From the NCBI GenBank assembly GCA_051001135.1, contig JBPCNO010000007.1, forward strand, positions 9,635 through 73,634: a DNA stretch of 64,000 bases, given 5' to 3'. Source of the stretch: CAWHMN01 sp051001135 (GTDB lineage: Bacteria; Acidobacteriota; Terriglobia; Terriglobales; Acidobacteriaceae). The translations under genes were made by a program, and so were the position numbers. The stretch's first letter is position 1, and every line of letters begins with the position of its first letter. The notes below the pieces were generated by a model. That model searched no databases. It saw only the letters and a program-made list of their open reading frames with translations, and was not told where the DNA came from. Positions 40,652 through 49,817 of this stretch are shown here, piece after piece.

Positions 40652-41494
40652 ATGCGCTTCGATATCATCACCATCTTTCCGGAGATCTTCACCAGTGTCT
40701 TCGAGCACGGGGTAGTAAGGCGCGCGCAGCGGAGTGGCCTGGTAGAGATCGGGATCGTCGATCTGCGCGCGTTCGCCCATGACCGTCATCGCACCGTGGA
40801 TGACCGCCCCTTCGGCGGGGGTGAGGGGATGGTGCTGAAGCCCGAACCGCTGGCAGAGGCGATCGAGTCGCTGGGCGTGGCTGAAAAAAATGTCCGCGAC
40901 ACAGAGAGGCAGAGCACGGAGAGGCAGAGCATTGTGCTGCTCTCCGCGCAGGGTGCGCGCTTCACGCAGACGGCCGCCCGAGAGCTATCGGAGCTCAAGC
41001 GTGTCGTGCTGATCTGCGGGCGCTATGAGGGTGTGGACGAACGGGTGACCGAGCTCTTCTGCGACCGCGAACTTTCCATTGGAGACTACGTTTTGTCCGG
41101 CGGCGAACTCGGGGCGGCGGTGATTCTGGACGCGACCATGCGCCTGCTGCCGGGGGTGCTGGGCAACGAAGCCTCGTCGGAGTATGAGAGCTTCGGGCCA
41201 TCGGATGCCGGCGCTGTGCCGGTTGAAGAAGGGTCGCCACCCCGATCGACCCACGGTGCAGGCGGGCTGCTCGATTATCCGCACTACACGCGACCTGCGG
41301 AGTTCCGCGGGCTGACGGTGCCGGAGGTATTGAGCGGCGGCGACCATGCGGCGATTCGCAAATGGCGACGCGAAAAGGCGCTCGAAAAGACGCTCAAGAA
41401 TCGCCCCGACCTGCTGAGCAATGCAGCCTTGAGCAAGGATGACAGGAAGCATCTGGATATGTATTTGGACAGGCTTGAGAACGAACGACAGTGA
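40652..41494 (+). CDS. trmD: tRNA (guanine-37-N1)-methyltransferase
   Basis: The product has 280 residues, somewhat longer than the roughly 250 of E. coli. Knot and catalytic motifs are intact: FGGGEGMVLKPEPL, ICGRYEGVDERV, SIGDYVLSGGELGA and LDYPHYTRP. A short insertion near residue 80 contains a tandem TERQS-TERQS pair, and a second insertion (about 185-200) is Pro/Ser/Gly-rich. It methylates G37 of tRNAs to prevent frameshifting. The substitution pattern outside the insertions is normal. Confidence 0.96.
   Translation: MRFDIITIFPEIFTSVFEHGVVRRAQRSGLVEIGIVDLRAFAHDRHRTVDDRPFGGGEGMVLKPEPLAEAIESLGVAEKNVRDTERQSTERQSIVLLSAQGARFTQTAARELSELKRVVLICGRYEGVDERVTELFCDRELSIGDYVLSGGELGAAVILDATMRLLPGVLGNEASSEYESFGPSDAGAVPVEEGSPPRSTHGAGGLLDYPHYTRPAEFRGLTVPEVLSGGDHAAIRKWRREKALEKTLKNRPDLLSNAALSKDDRKHLDMYLDRLENERQ
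40904..40931 (+). repeat. 15-bp tandem duplication inside trmD
   Basis: GAGAGGCAGAGCA occurs at 40904 and again at 40919, a 15-bp period in frame, coding TERQS twice. It lies in a surface-loop insertion of TrmD and keeps the frame. Confidence 0.85.
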
Positions 41495-41575
41495 CACCGC
41501 AACGCGACTCTTCACGCCACGCGGGCCAAAAATTGTGTACACTAAAAGTTCTGAATCAACAGCCAGGAAAACCTT

Positions 41576-41929
41576 ATGTCTATTCATCCAGTAATGCAGC
41601 GCCTCGCCGAGAAGCTCCAACGCACGGACCTTCCGGATTTCGCCGCCGGCGACACAGTACGCGTCCAGGTCAAGATCAAGGAAGGCGAGAAAGAACGCCT
41701 CCAGGCATTTGAAGGTATCGTCATCGCGCGGAAGAACGGGCCGCAGGGCAGCTTCACCGTGCGCAAGATGAGCTTTGGCCAGGGCGTGGAGCGCATCTTC
41801 CCGCTGAACTCCAAGGTCGTCGAGAAGGTGGAGAAGATCCGCTCGGCCCGGGTACGTCGCGCCAAGCTGTTCTATCTCCGCGGACTGCGTGGCAAGGCCG
41901 CACGCCTGAAGGAAGTGGAGCGCACCTAA
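41576..41929 (+). CDS. rplS: 50S ribosomal protein L19
   Basis: The product has 117 residues. It has the usual L19 signature: DFAAGDTVRVQVKIKEGEKERLQAFEGIVIARK, SFTVRKMSFGQGVERIFPLNS and RAKLFYLRGLRGKAARLKE. An AGGAAA site precedes the ATG. A strong terminator follows, so it ends the ribosomal block. Confidence 0.97.
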   Translation: MSIHPVMQRLAEKLQRTDLPDFAAGDTVRVQVKIKEGEKERLQAFEGIVIARKNGPQGSFTVRKMSFGQGVERIFPLNSKVVEKVEKIRSARVRRAKLFYLRGLRGKAARLKEVERT

Positions 41930-41950
41930 CGCGCTTCTTCACCAATCACT

Positions 41951-41982
41951 AAGCCCCACGGCTCTCAGCCGTGGGGCTTTTC
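41951..41982 (+). terminator. rho-independent terminator after rplS
   Basis: The stem AGCCCCACGGCT/AGCCGTGGGGCT is a perfect 12 bp with a CTC loop, followed by TTTTCTGTG. It lies 22 bp after the rplS stop. Confidence 0.94.
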
Positions 41983-42040
41983 TGTGCATATCAGCGCCTG
42001 CGTTTCTGCCCTACTTGGCGGTACACTCGTGCTAACGATC

Positions 42041-42811
42041 ATGGCCGCGACCAAGCTCATCGACGAAAGCGAACTGGAAACGCTGGATCTGGAGGCGCTC
42101 GAATTTCAGACCCCGGCCCCGGGTGCACGCAAGTCCGGAGAGCTTTCGCCGTCCGCCCGAAAGATGCGCATGCTGAAGCGGCTGCACTGCGGCCTGAAGT
42201 ATGAGCGAGCGGCGCGAGCGGAAGGTGCGCAGATCATCGCTGGCGTGGACGAAGTAGGACGCGGCGCGCTCTTCGGGCCGGTGGTGGCTGCGGCGGTGAT
42301 CCTGCCCGAGGGCTGCCGCATACAGGGCCTGCGCGACAGCAAGCAACTGGAGCGAGAGGACCGCGAGCGGCTGGCGAAGATCGTCGAGCGCAAGGCGCTT
42401 GGCATTGCCATCGAGGAAGTCGATGCGGAGACCATCGACCGCGTCAATATCTATCAGGCATCGAAGCTGGCGATGATCCGCGCGGTCGTGCGCCTCGCGC
42501 CCGCGCCCGATCATCTGCTGATCGATGCGCTACGGCTCGACCTTGCGTGCCGACAGACGAGCATCATCTACGGCGATTCGTTGAGTATCTCGATCGCCGC
42601 CGCGTCGGTGGTGGCGAAGGTCTATCGCGATCGCCGCATGTGCGAGTACCACGAGACCTATCCCCAGTACGGACTGCATTCGCATAAGGGCTACAGCACG
42701 CCGGAACACAAGCGCGCATTGGCCATTCACGGTCCGTGCCCGCTGCACCGCTTTACCTTCCGCCCAGTCGCGCAGCGATCGCTGCCGTGGGACTATCCAT
42801 TTTCCTGCTGA
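42041..42811 (+). CDS. rnhB: ribonuclease HII
   Basis: The product has 256 residues from the ATG at 42041; upstream codons in the same frame to 41984 overlap the terminator. Catalytic acids are seen as Asp70 and Glu71 (GVDEVGRG), Asp162 (LIDALRLD) and Asp196 (KVYRDRRM). The leader of about 60 residues before the RNase H fold is longer than in many homologues. It removes ribonucleotides from DNA. It is separated from rplS by a terminator but remains in the usual neighbourhood. Confidence 0.95.
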   Translation: MAATKLIDESELETLDLEALEFQTPAPGARKSGELSPSARKMRMLKRLHCGLKYERAARAEGAQIIAGVDEVGRGALFGPVVAAAVILPEGCRIQGLRDSKQLEREDRERLAKIVERKALGIAIEEVDAETIDRVNIYQASKLAMIRAVVRLAPAPDHLLIDALRLDLACRQTSIIYGDSLSISIAAASVVAKVYRDRRMCEYHETYPQYGLHSHKGYSTPEHKRALAIHGPCPLHRFTFRPVAQRSLPWDYPFSC

Positions 42812-42842
42812 CGACAGAATTCACTCGAGAGGAAGAGACCCT

Positions 42843-43598
42843 TTGGCCCTGCGGCTAATGTGTATTACCGCACATCCGGATGATGAGAGCGGCGGTTTCG
42901 GCGGTGCGTTGCTGATAGCGCACCGGCAGAAGGTGGAGACGACGGTGATCTGCCTCACCGAAGGACGCGCGGCTTCCAACCGCGGGAGCGCCCAGTCGGA
43001 TGACGAACTTGCTGCCGCGCGCAAGCGGGAGTTTGAGGAATCCTGCGCGATTCTCGGGGTGACATACCCGCATGTGTGGCAGTATCCGGACGGAGAACTG
43101 ATGCACGAGCGTGGCTACGACGTGGTCAAGAAGCTGGTGCAATGCATGCGGGAGATGCGGCCGCACATTGTGCTGACCTTTGGCGGCGATGGCGGCCCCA
43201 ATATCCATCGCGACCACGCCATGGCCGGCGTCTTCGCAACGCTGGCGTTTCACTGGTCGGGGCGTAGCTTCTTCGTACCGGAGCACCTCCAGAACGGACT
43301 CGGGCTTTGGGCGCCGCAGAAGCTCTACTACTCCTCGACCGAGTTCACCGTGACCAAGTTCACCGAGGAGGCGGCGGTGTCGCCGAAGACGACAGCGTCT
43401 CTGGTGCTGGAGCTCGGGGAGTTGAAGGAGATCAAACGGCGGGCGATCGAAGCCCATGGCACACAGCTTGTGTTGAGCAGGGCGGGCGAGTTGTACGAGA
43501 GATACGGCCATCAGGAGCACTATCTGCTGGCGGCGGCGCGCCGGCCGGAGCTGATGGGCAAAGAGACCAGCCTGTTCGAGGGAATCGAAGAGGAGTAG
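42843..43598 (+). CDS. PIG-L (LmbE-like) deacetylase
   Basis: The product has 251 residues from a TTG at 42843 that follows GAGGAAGAG; an ATG at 42858 is possible. The zinc-site motif is AHPDDESGG (about residues 10-18), with a third ligand likely in the NIHRDH segment (about 120-125). Such enzymes remove acetyl groups from GlcNAc-containing small molecules (as in bacillithiol or mycothiol synthesis) or antibiotics. The partner pathway is not visible here. rnhB precedes it by 31 bp. Confidence 0.9.
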   Translation: MALRLMCITAHPDDESGGFGGALLIAHRQKVETTVICLTEGRAASNRGSAQSDDELAAARKREFEESCAILGVTYPHVWQYPDGELMHERGYDVVKKLVQCMREMRPHIVLTFGGDGGPNIHRDHAMAGVFATLAFHWSGRSFFVPEHLQNGLGLWAPQKLYYSSTEFTVTKFTEEAAVSPKTTASLVLELGELKEIKRRAIEAHGTQLVLSRAGELYERYGHQEHYLLAAARRPELMGKETSLFEGIEEE

Positions 43599-43642
43599 AA
43601 ATCTAAAGAGGCGCGGAACGGAACGGCCATCGCGAAGGTGAC

Positions 43643-44728
43643 ATGCTCAGTACGCGACAACTCCGGCTTGGCTTTCTGCTTCTGCTCTGGGCAATAACTG
43701 CCGCCACAGCCGCTCGTGGTCAGTCGGGCGACAGTGGTTCGGCCAGCGAGGGCTCAGTCAGTGGACACGTGTACTGCGCGGACACGCAGAAGCCGGCCCG
43801 TTTTGCCTCCGTGCACATGAGAATGGCGACAACCGGCGCCCTCACCATCGGCCGCCGTTTCGGACAAGGCTCCTCCTTTGCCACAACCGGAGCGGACGGC
43901 AGCTTCATCGTGTCGAACCTGGCGCCGGGAGAGTATCTGGTGGACGCTTCCCTGCCCGGCTATCTGCAACCGTTGCGGGGCCTGGGAGGGGAAGACATCT
44001 CGCAGATGTCCCAGGCGGAGCAGGACAAGCTGCGCGCGTCGCTGACCAGGGTAACGGTGCTCCCCAATCAAATTGTCACCGCCACGGTGACGATTTATCG
44101 AGGCGGCGTACTGAGCGGGGCGGTGAGCTTCGACGACGGAAGCCCGGCGCCGGGGGTGCCGGTGATGGCGCAGAACGCGGATCCGGATGCCTCCACCGGG
44201 GCACAGAACAGCGAGGCCGATGCCCGGCACCTCTCCTACTCGGCGCAGACCGATGATCGTGGACAGTTCCGCGTCATCGGCGTACCGCCGGGGGTGTATA
44301 CGCTCAAGGCGTGGCCGCGCAGCGACTTTCCGACCTTTCTGGGCAACACGGTGGCCGCGTCGCATGCGAAGAAGATCGCGTTGAACCGAAGCGAGGAGCG
44401 CACCGGCCTGGATATCCTGATACCGGTCGTCGGCCTGCACCATGTGAGTGGTTCGGTCGTAGCGCAGCGGGACGGGCGCGTGGTGGCGCACGCGCCGGTG
44501 GAGTTGCGGCTGGCGGACGAGAACGGCGGTCCGCAGGTAACCACGATTACGGGGGCGGATGGCAGTTTCAACTTCGCCACCGTGCCAGACGGCAAGTACG
44601 CGGTGGAGGTCAGCGGGGCCTACGATCCGGCAACCGGAGCGCGGTTCGGTCCGGCAACCGTCACTACCGATGTGAGCGGCAGTGATCTGGCCGACGTGGT
44701 CGTCAGTGTGCCATCCATGACGAACTGA
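43643..44728 (+). CDS. secreted protein with carboxypeptidase-regulatory-like repeats
   Basis: The product has 361 residues with a signal peptide (about 1-26, ending ATAARGQ). Three beta-sandwich repeats of CarboxypepD_reg/Cna-B-like type are seen: VSGHVYCADTQKPARFASV...GSFIVSNLAPGEYLVDASLPGYL, LSGAVSFDDGSPAPGVPV...GQFRVIGVPPGVYTLKAWP and VSGSVVAQRDGRVVAHAPVEL...GSFNFATVPDGKYAVEVSG. Such proteins are abundant in Acidobacteriota and are thought to act at the cell surface. It follows the PIG-L deacetylase by 44 bp. Confidence 0.85.
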   Translation: MLSTRQLRLGFLLLLWAITAATAARGQSGDSGSASEGSVSGHVYCADTQKPARFASVHMRMATTGALTIGRRFGQGSSFATTGADGSFIVSNLAPGEYLVDASLPGYLQPLRGLGGEDISQMSQAEQDKLRASLTRVTVLPNQIVTATVTIYRGGVLSGAVSFDDGSPAPGVPVMAQNADPDASTGAQNSEADARHLSYSAQTDDRGQFRVIGVPPGVYTLKAWPRSDFPTFLGNTVAASHAKKIALNRSEERTGLDILIPVVGLHHVSGSVVAQRDGRVVAHAPVELRLADENGGPQVTTITGADGSFNFATVPDGKYAVEVSGAYDPATGARFGPATVTTDVSGSDLADVVVSVPSMTN

Positions 44729-44772
44729 TGTTTCTCCCTTGAGTAGTCGGAATTCCGCAGAAAACCAAAACA

Positions 44773-44799
44773 GATCCTTCGACTGCGCTCAGGCTGACA
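44773..44799. repeat. dispersed repeat copy, GATCCTTCG...GGCTGACA
   Basis: GATCCTTCGACTGCGCTCAG followed by GCTGACA, between the convergent stops at 44728 (+) and 44807 (-). Confidence 0.85.
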
Positions 44800-44806
44800 C
44801 CCGCGC

Positions 44807-45439
44807 TTAAGCGTTTACGCGCGCCGGCCTGCTACGCGCCTGGCGGCGGCGAGCGTCTACCAGCATCCACACCGGCCGCGCAGCGAGCAGCAGAGTGAGG
44901 ACGATCGTGATCTTCACCGGGCTCAGAACGCCCGTCTTCACGATCCACCAGTAGTGGATGACTCCGGCGATCGCGGCCAGGTAGGCCAGACGATGCAGGC
45001 GCTGCCAACGTTTGCCCAGCTTGCGGATCGACCATTTGGTGGAGGTGAGGGCGAGCGGCAGCAGCAGTAGCCAGGCTGTGAACCCGACGATGATGTAGCG
45101 GCGTTTGGTCAGGTCGTCAACGATGGTGGCCCAATCGAAATTGGCGTAGAGCTTGAGATAGACCAGCAGGTGCAGACACACATAGAAGAAGGCGTAGAGC
45201 CCCAGCATGCGGCGGAAACGAATCATCCACGCGAGCTTGACCGACAGACGGCGCACCGGTGTGATAGCCAGCGAGATGACCAGGATGCGCAGCGCGGCGA
45301 AGCCGGTGCCGTGCGCGATGGTCGCGGTGGGGTCGGGTCCGAGCGTGCTCCTCCAGACATCGAAGCCCAGGATGGCGAGGGGCACCAGGCACGCGATATG
45401 CACCGGCACCTTGAGTGCGACGATAGCTCGATTCGACAT
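44807..45439 (-). CDS. msrQ: heme-binding membrane subunit MsrQ
   Basis: The product has 210 residues from the ATG at 45439. It has about six transmembrane helices and the ferric-reductase-like fold with conserved His positions (FYVCLHLLVYLKLY, LHRLAYLAAIAGVIHYWWIVKTG). The gene follows msrP on the same strand after 92 bp. MsrQ feeds electrons from the quinone pool to MsrP, which repairs oxidised methionines in the periplasm. The frame opens earlier, but upstream residues are outside the family. Confidence 0.93.
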   Translation of the reverse strand: MSNRAIVALKVPVHIACLVPLAILGFDVWRSTLGPDPTATIAHGTGFAALRILVISLAITPVRRLSVKLAWMIRFRRMLGLYAFFYVCLHLLVYLKLYANFDWATIVDDLTKRRYIIVGFTAWLLLLPLALTSTKWSIRKLGKRWQRLHRLAYLAAIAGVIHYWWIVKTGVLSPVKITIVLTLLLAARPVWMLVDARRRQARSRPARVNA

Positions 45440-45531
45440 GATGGAAGAGATGCTTTCCGCTGCTGACCGTTCACTGCCAGGCAGAGGGATGCGCGCGTTG
45501 CACTCGCTCGCATACGCCTGCCGGTTCAGCC

Positions 45532-46503
45532 TTAGTAATACTTCTTGAGATCCATGCCTTTGTACAAGCCGGCGACCTGATCGCCATAGCCGTTGAACAT
45601 TAGCGTTGTCTGCCGCTGCTTGAAGAGCGATGCGCCGATACGCCGTTCTGTCTTCTGGCTCCAGCGAGGATGGTCTACGCTGGGGTTCACATTGGAGTAG
45701 AAGCCGTACTCGTCGGGGGCGAGCATCTGCCATGTCGTCTGCGGCTGCTCGTCGGTGAAGTGAACGCGGACGATCGACTTGGCCGACTTGAAACCGTATT
45801 TCCAGGGCACGATCACGCGCACCGGCGCGCCATCCTGGTTGGGCAGCGTTTCGCCGTAAAGGCCGAAGGTGAGCAGGGTGAGCGGATGCATCGCCTCGTC
45901 CATGCGCAGGCCTTCGGAGTAGGGCCAGTGGATGTTGGACTCACCCATCTCCGGCTCCTGCCTGGGATCGGCGAGGGACAGGAACTGCACGTATTTCGCG
46001 CCGCTGAGCGGCTCGCATTGCTTGATGAACTCCGACAGCGAATACCCTGCCCAGGGAATCACCATGCTCCAAGCCTCGACGCAGCGGAAGCGATAGACGC
46101 GCTCCTCCATTGGCTTCAGCTTCAACAGGCTGTCGATGTCGACGGTCTTCTTCTTTTTCACCAGGCCGGTAACGTCCACTGACCATGGCCGGGTCTTGAG
46201 TGAGCCGGAGTTCTGCGCCGGGTCGCCCTTGTTGGTGCCAAACTCGTAGAAGTTGTTGTAGTGGGTGATGTCCTGATAGGAGGTGAGCGTCTCGCCGGTG
46301 GTGGAGAGCGGGCTCTTTACCGTCTGCAGCTTGGTCCCGGCGTGCACCGCCTGGGTGGGATCGACGATGCGGGCTACACGCTCGGCGCCGAGGGCGATTA
46401 CGCCGGCAGCCGCGGCTCCAGCGAGAAAGGTGCGCCGGTTGAAATAGTCTGCCTTCGAGGTGATCTCAGACGACGGGATGGCGGGCGGCTTGCGTAACAG
46501 CAT
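45532..46503 (-). CDS. msrP: molybdopterin-dependent methionine sulfoxide reductase catalytic subunit MsrP
   Basis: The product has 323 residues. A Tat signal with NRRTFLAGAAAAG (about 22-34) fits cofactor-loaded export. The molybdenum-ligating Cys is Cys141 in RFRCVEAWSMVIPW. Further MsrP features are GAKYVQFLSLADP, PVRVIVPWKYGFKSAKSIVRV and a C-terminal NGYGDQVAGLYKGMDLKKYY. It reduces both R and S methionine sulfoxides in periplasmic proteins, with MsrQ (next gene) as electron donor. Confidence 0.96.
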   Translation of the reverse strand: MLLRKPPAIPSSEITSKADYFNRRTFLAGAAAAGVIALGAERVARIVDPTQAVHAGTKLQTVKSPLSTTGETLTSYQDITHYNNFYEFGTNKGDPAQNSGSLKTRPWSVDVTGLVKKKKTVDIDSLLKLKPMEERVYRFRCVEAWSMVIPWAGYSLSEFIKQCEPLSGAKYVQFLSLADPRQEPEMGESNIHWPYSEGLRMDEAMHPLTLLTFGLYGETLPNQDGAPVRVIVPWKYGFKSAKSIVRVHFTDEQPQTTWQMLAPDEYGFYSNVNPSVDHPRWSQKTERRIGASLFKQRQTTLMFNGYGDQVAGLYKGMDLKKYY

Positions 46504-46676
46504 GATGATGGTTCCCCTCTACGGTGAGACGTTCGATCGCCGCGCCGGTTACAGGCAGCGGTCGAATCAGTGTTGGCTGGATCGTTATGGGCTCAATGAT
46601 GGTACGCACCAGACGGACGGACGGATGGATGGGCTTGTTCGCCAGCGCCGACCCCACCCTACCCCGGGTATAAATT

Positions 46677-46782
46677 CTCTAAATTTCTCTATCCAAAAGA
46701 CTTAAGCCGTGGGTGGTGCTCTAAATTCCTCTATCATTGAACTTACGGCCAAATTACTGCAAACGAAAGAGTTAGGAAATCC
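46677..46782. repeat. AT-rich repeated element (CTCTAAATTYCTCTAT units)
   Basis: CTCTAAATTTCTCTAT (46677-46692) and CTCTAAATTCCTCTAT (46719-46734) are 42 bp apart. Each is followed by an AA-G-CTTA-type tail, and a third, weaker unit ends at GAAAGAGTTAGG (about 46771-46782). A similar unit lies at 63609-63660, next to a C-tract. Confidence 0.65.
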
Positions 46783-46934
46783 GATGAGTATGGAGGTGGC
46801 GTTCGAAACAGCCTCTATTTCCAGCGTAGCGGTTCAGGAGTAAAGGTACGCCAGGCGGGACGTGACGAAGGTCATAGGCCGACAGGCGGGAGCTTGCGAT
46901 GTTCCCCGCGTGGAGCCAAGATGCTGAAACGCAG

Positions 46935-47010
46935 GTCCCTTCGACTACGCTCCGGGCAAGCTCTTCGGCTCGCAATCTGCGCTTTGCGCAGACTGCTCGT
47001 TCAGGATGAC
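46935..47010. repeat. dispersed repeat copy with long internal insert
   Basis: TCCCTTCGACTACGCTC at the left and TTCAGGATGAC at the right match the repeat ends; the middle is a palindromic CGCAATCTGCGCTTTGCGCAG stretch that differs from the shorter copies. Confidence 0.6.
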
Positions 47011-47060
47011 GATGGATTGTTTAGGAATTAACGACTCGTGACACCAGCGAGCTTCTGTTT

Positions 47061-47087
47061 GGATTCTTCGCTGCGCTCAGAATGACG
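47061..47087. repeat. dispersed repeat copy, GGATTCTTCG...AATGACGAG
   Basis: GGATTCTTCGCTGCGCTCAG followed by AATGACG lies 17 bp before the stop of the minus-strand permease gene. Confidence 0.75.
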
Positions 47088-47103
47088 AGCGCTATACATT
47101 TGG

Positions 47104-49570
47104 TTATTCCGCGCGTAGCGCCTCCATGGGATCGACACGCATGGCACGTCGCGCCGGAATATAACAGGCCAGCAGGACGATCGCCACGAGTGCGAGCGAG
47201 ACGGTCAAGTAGGTTGCTGGATCGGTCCCACTGACGACGATGAAGCTGCGCATCAGACGGGCAACGCCGAGGGATGCGGCAATGCCGCCCGCGAGACCGA
47301 AGCCCAGAATGACCAGCCCCTGTCTGTAGACCATCTTCCATATATCTGAATGCTGCGCACCCAGCGCCATGCGAATGCCGATCTCATTTGTTTTCTGGCT
47401 GACGACATAGGAGAGGACGCCATAGACGCCGACGATGGCGAGAATGAGCCCCAGTGTTCCCATGATTCCGCCGAGCGCAGCAGCGAACTGATAGAAAAGC
47501 AGCCCAAGGGGAGTGTAGAGAGCATCGTGCAGCGTTTTAACCTCGAAGACAGGCAGATTGGGAGCCATAGTACGGATGGTGCGCTCGACCTCCGGAATCA
47601 TCGCCGAAGGTTCGCCTTTGGTGCGCAATTCGAGCGCCTCCAGAGAATTCTGCGCATAGTTTTGCAGGAAAGGGACATAGAAGTACGGCGGGATTGCTCC
47701 GGTTACACCTTGATAACGCGCGTCTTGAGCGACGCCGACCACGTGCATGGTATGCGTGGAATCGCCGCCCATCTTGAACTGTTTGCCGATGGGGTTATGG
47801 TTGGGCCAGAATTTTTTCGCCATCGATTGGCTGACGATGGCGACATGGGGATTTTTTTCATCATCGGACTCGGTGAAGGAACGGCCCCGTAGCAGTGGAA
47901 TCTGCATGGTGCGGAAATAATCCGGGGAGATGATGTTGTACGCGACGGAGGGTGCGGGCTGCCCCGGCGGAGGTTGATAGCCGTCGACGGAGAGGGTGTC
48001 AACGGCGCCGTTGACGAGGCTCATGGGAACGATTCCGGCACTGGCGGCAGACACGACGCCGGGGAGGGAGCGGACGCGGTCAAGGAGAGTCTCATAGAAG
48101 TCGCGGCTTTGCGGATCGCTGTAGCCGATTTCGCTGGGATCCATGGTGAGGGTGAGAACGTGGAACGGATTGAATCCAAAATCCGTGTGTCCCACCTGGG
48201 TGGCTGCGGGTGAAGAGTCCGGCGATGATGAGCAGCATGAGCGCACTACCCATCTGCAGTATGACGAGCGCGTCGCGGAATCTGCTTTTGCCGCCAGTAA
48301 CGCCGCGGCCTCCTTCGTGGAGGACAAGGTTGAGGTTGGCGCGGGAGAGGCGCATGGCCGGAACGATGCCGACCATGGCGCCGGCGAGCATAGCCACGCC
48401 TGCGGAGAAGGCGAAGACATCCCAATCAAAGCCGAAATTCAGGTAGACAGGCAGATCGGTATGGAAGTTTATGGAGCTGAGCAGAGAACTTCCCCAGAGG
48501 CCCAGCGCGATACCTGCCGCTCCCCCGAAACATGCCAGCAGTAGACTCTCCGTCAACATCTGGCGGATGAGACGCGAACGCTGCGCGCCGAGCGCCGAGC
48601 GAATCACCATTTCGCGTTCACGGACGCTGGCGCGCACGAGCAAAAGATTAGCCACATTCACGCAGGCCAGCAGCAGAACCAAACCGGCGATTCCAAGGAA
48701 CAGGGCTGAAACAACACCGATATTGTTCCGCGGATCGAATCCCGTTCTGCCGGCGGCGATGGGGAAACTTTGTAAGACGGCGTCTTTTTCTGTGCTGGGA
48801 TACTCGGAGGAAAAGCGCTGGGCCACTACGGCGAGCGTGGTGTTGGCCTGCTGGAGGGATATTACCGGCCGCAGGCGGCCATAGAGGCGCAACCCGCGGC
48901 TGGTGCGTTTGTTCCAGATGTCCAGCGGGGTGTTTTCCATGGTGACCGCCATTGCCAGCGGAAGGTATGCCTGTGCGCCCATGATGGTGTCGAGGCCATG
49001 AAAGTTTGCCGGGGCAACACCGATGATGGCGATGGGATGGCCGCCAAGTGAGATTTGGCGTCCGACAATATTCGGATCACCCGCGAAGTGCCGCTTCCAA
49101 TAACCGTAACTGAGGACCGCGACCGGATCGGCGCCCGGAGTTTGGCCTTCAGACGGCAGAAAGAAACGTCCGAGGAACGGCCGGATGCCGAGTGTAGAAA
49201 AGTCATTTCCGCTGACGTAATCGGTAAGAATGCGGTCCGGCTGGCTGCCTTGCACGGCTAAACCATCCAAGCCGAACTGCTCGGCGATCAGCCCAGAAAA
49301 GACATTCCTGGTCTGGTCAGTGAGGTCGTGGTATTCAGGCAGCGAAAAGTTCGGCTGCCAGGGTCCACTCTTCTGCTGAAAGCCGAGGACCGCCAGCCGG
49401 CTTTCGTCGCGCACATGCAGCGAACTGAATAAAAGCCCGTTGACCACGCTGAAGATGGCTGTATTAATGCCTATGCCGAGCGCCAGCGTGCCAATGGCGA
49501 TCAGGGCAAAGGTGGGCGCCTTGCGCAACTGGCGGAGTGCGTGGCGTAGATCCTGCAGGAAAGACAGCAT
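47104..49570 (-). pseudogene. acidobacterial-type duplicated FtsX/MacB permease, frameshifted
   Basis: From the ATG at 49570 one frame carries MacB-PCD and the first FtsX domain (LRHALRQLRKAPTFALIAIGTLALGIGINTAIFSVV ... LLLACVNVANLLLVRASVRE) up to LLIIAGLFTRS near 48210, then shifts off the family and stops at 48092. The rest (VGHTDFGFNPFHVLTL ... second MacB-PCD and FtsX ending RRAMRVDPMEALRAE) continues in another frame to 47104. Joined, they make an 800-residue protein of the usual ADOP layout. The lesion lies near 48205-48215 and is a small indel. Either a recent pseudogene or a sequencing error. Confidence 0.85.
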
Positions 49571-49817
49571 CCGGATACCTCTCTGGCGAAGCTGCGAACT
49601 GCCTGCATCGTGTGCACGCGCATTGCCAGAGAAGTGTGCCTTTCAAGTTGCTGATTCGCAGTTAGTTGCGCAGCTCTTGAAAGATTGGGTTAATCCAAAG
49701 TGTCTGCATCTTCGAAAACCGGTGTCCGCGAATGAACATCAGATGTCGGACTATGAGCGGATTCTGCAGGGACTCTTCATTCCAAGGGGTGCCGCAAACC
49801 TCCAAAAACTTACGACC

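Larger units (their letters stand above)
46504..47103. other. 600-bp intergenic region rich in dispersed repeats
   Basis: It holds no supportable gene. It contains an AT-rich repeated element (46677-46782) and two GATCCTTCG-type repeat copies (46935-47010 and 47061-47087). The msrP promoter should be at the left end. Confidence 0.7.
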
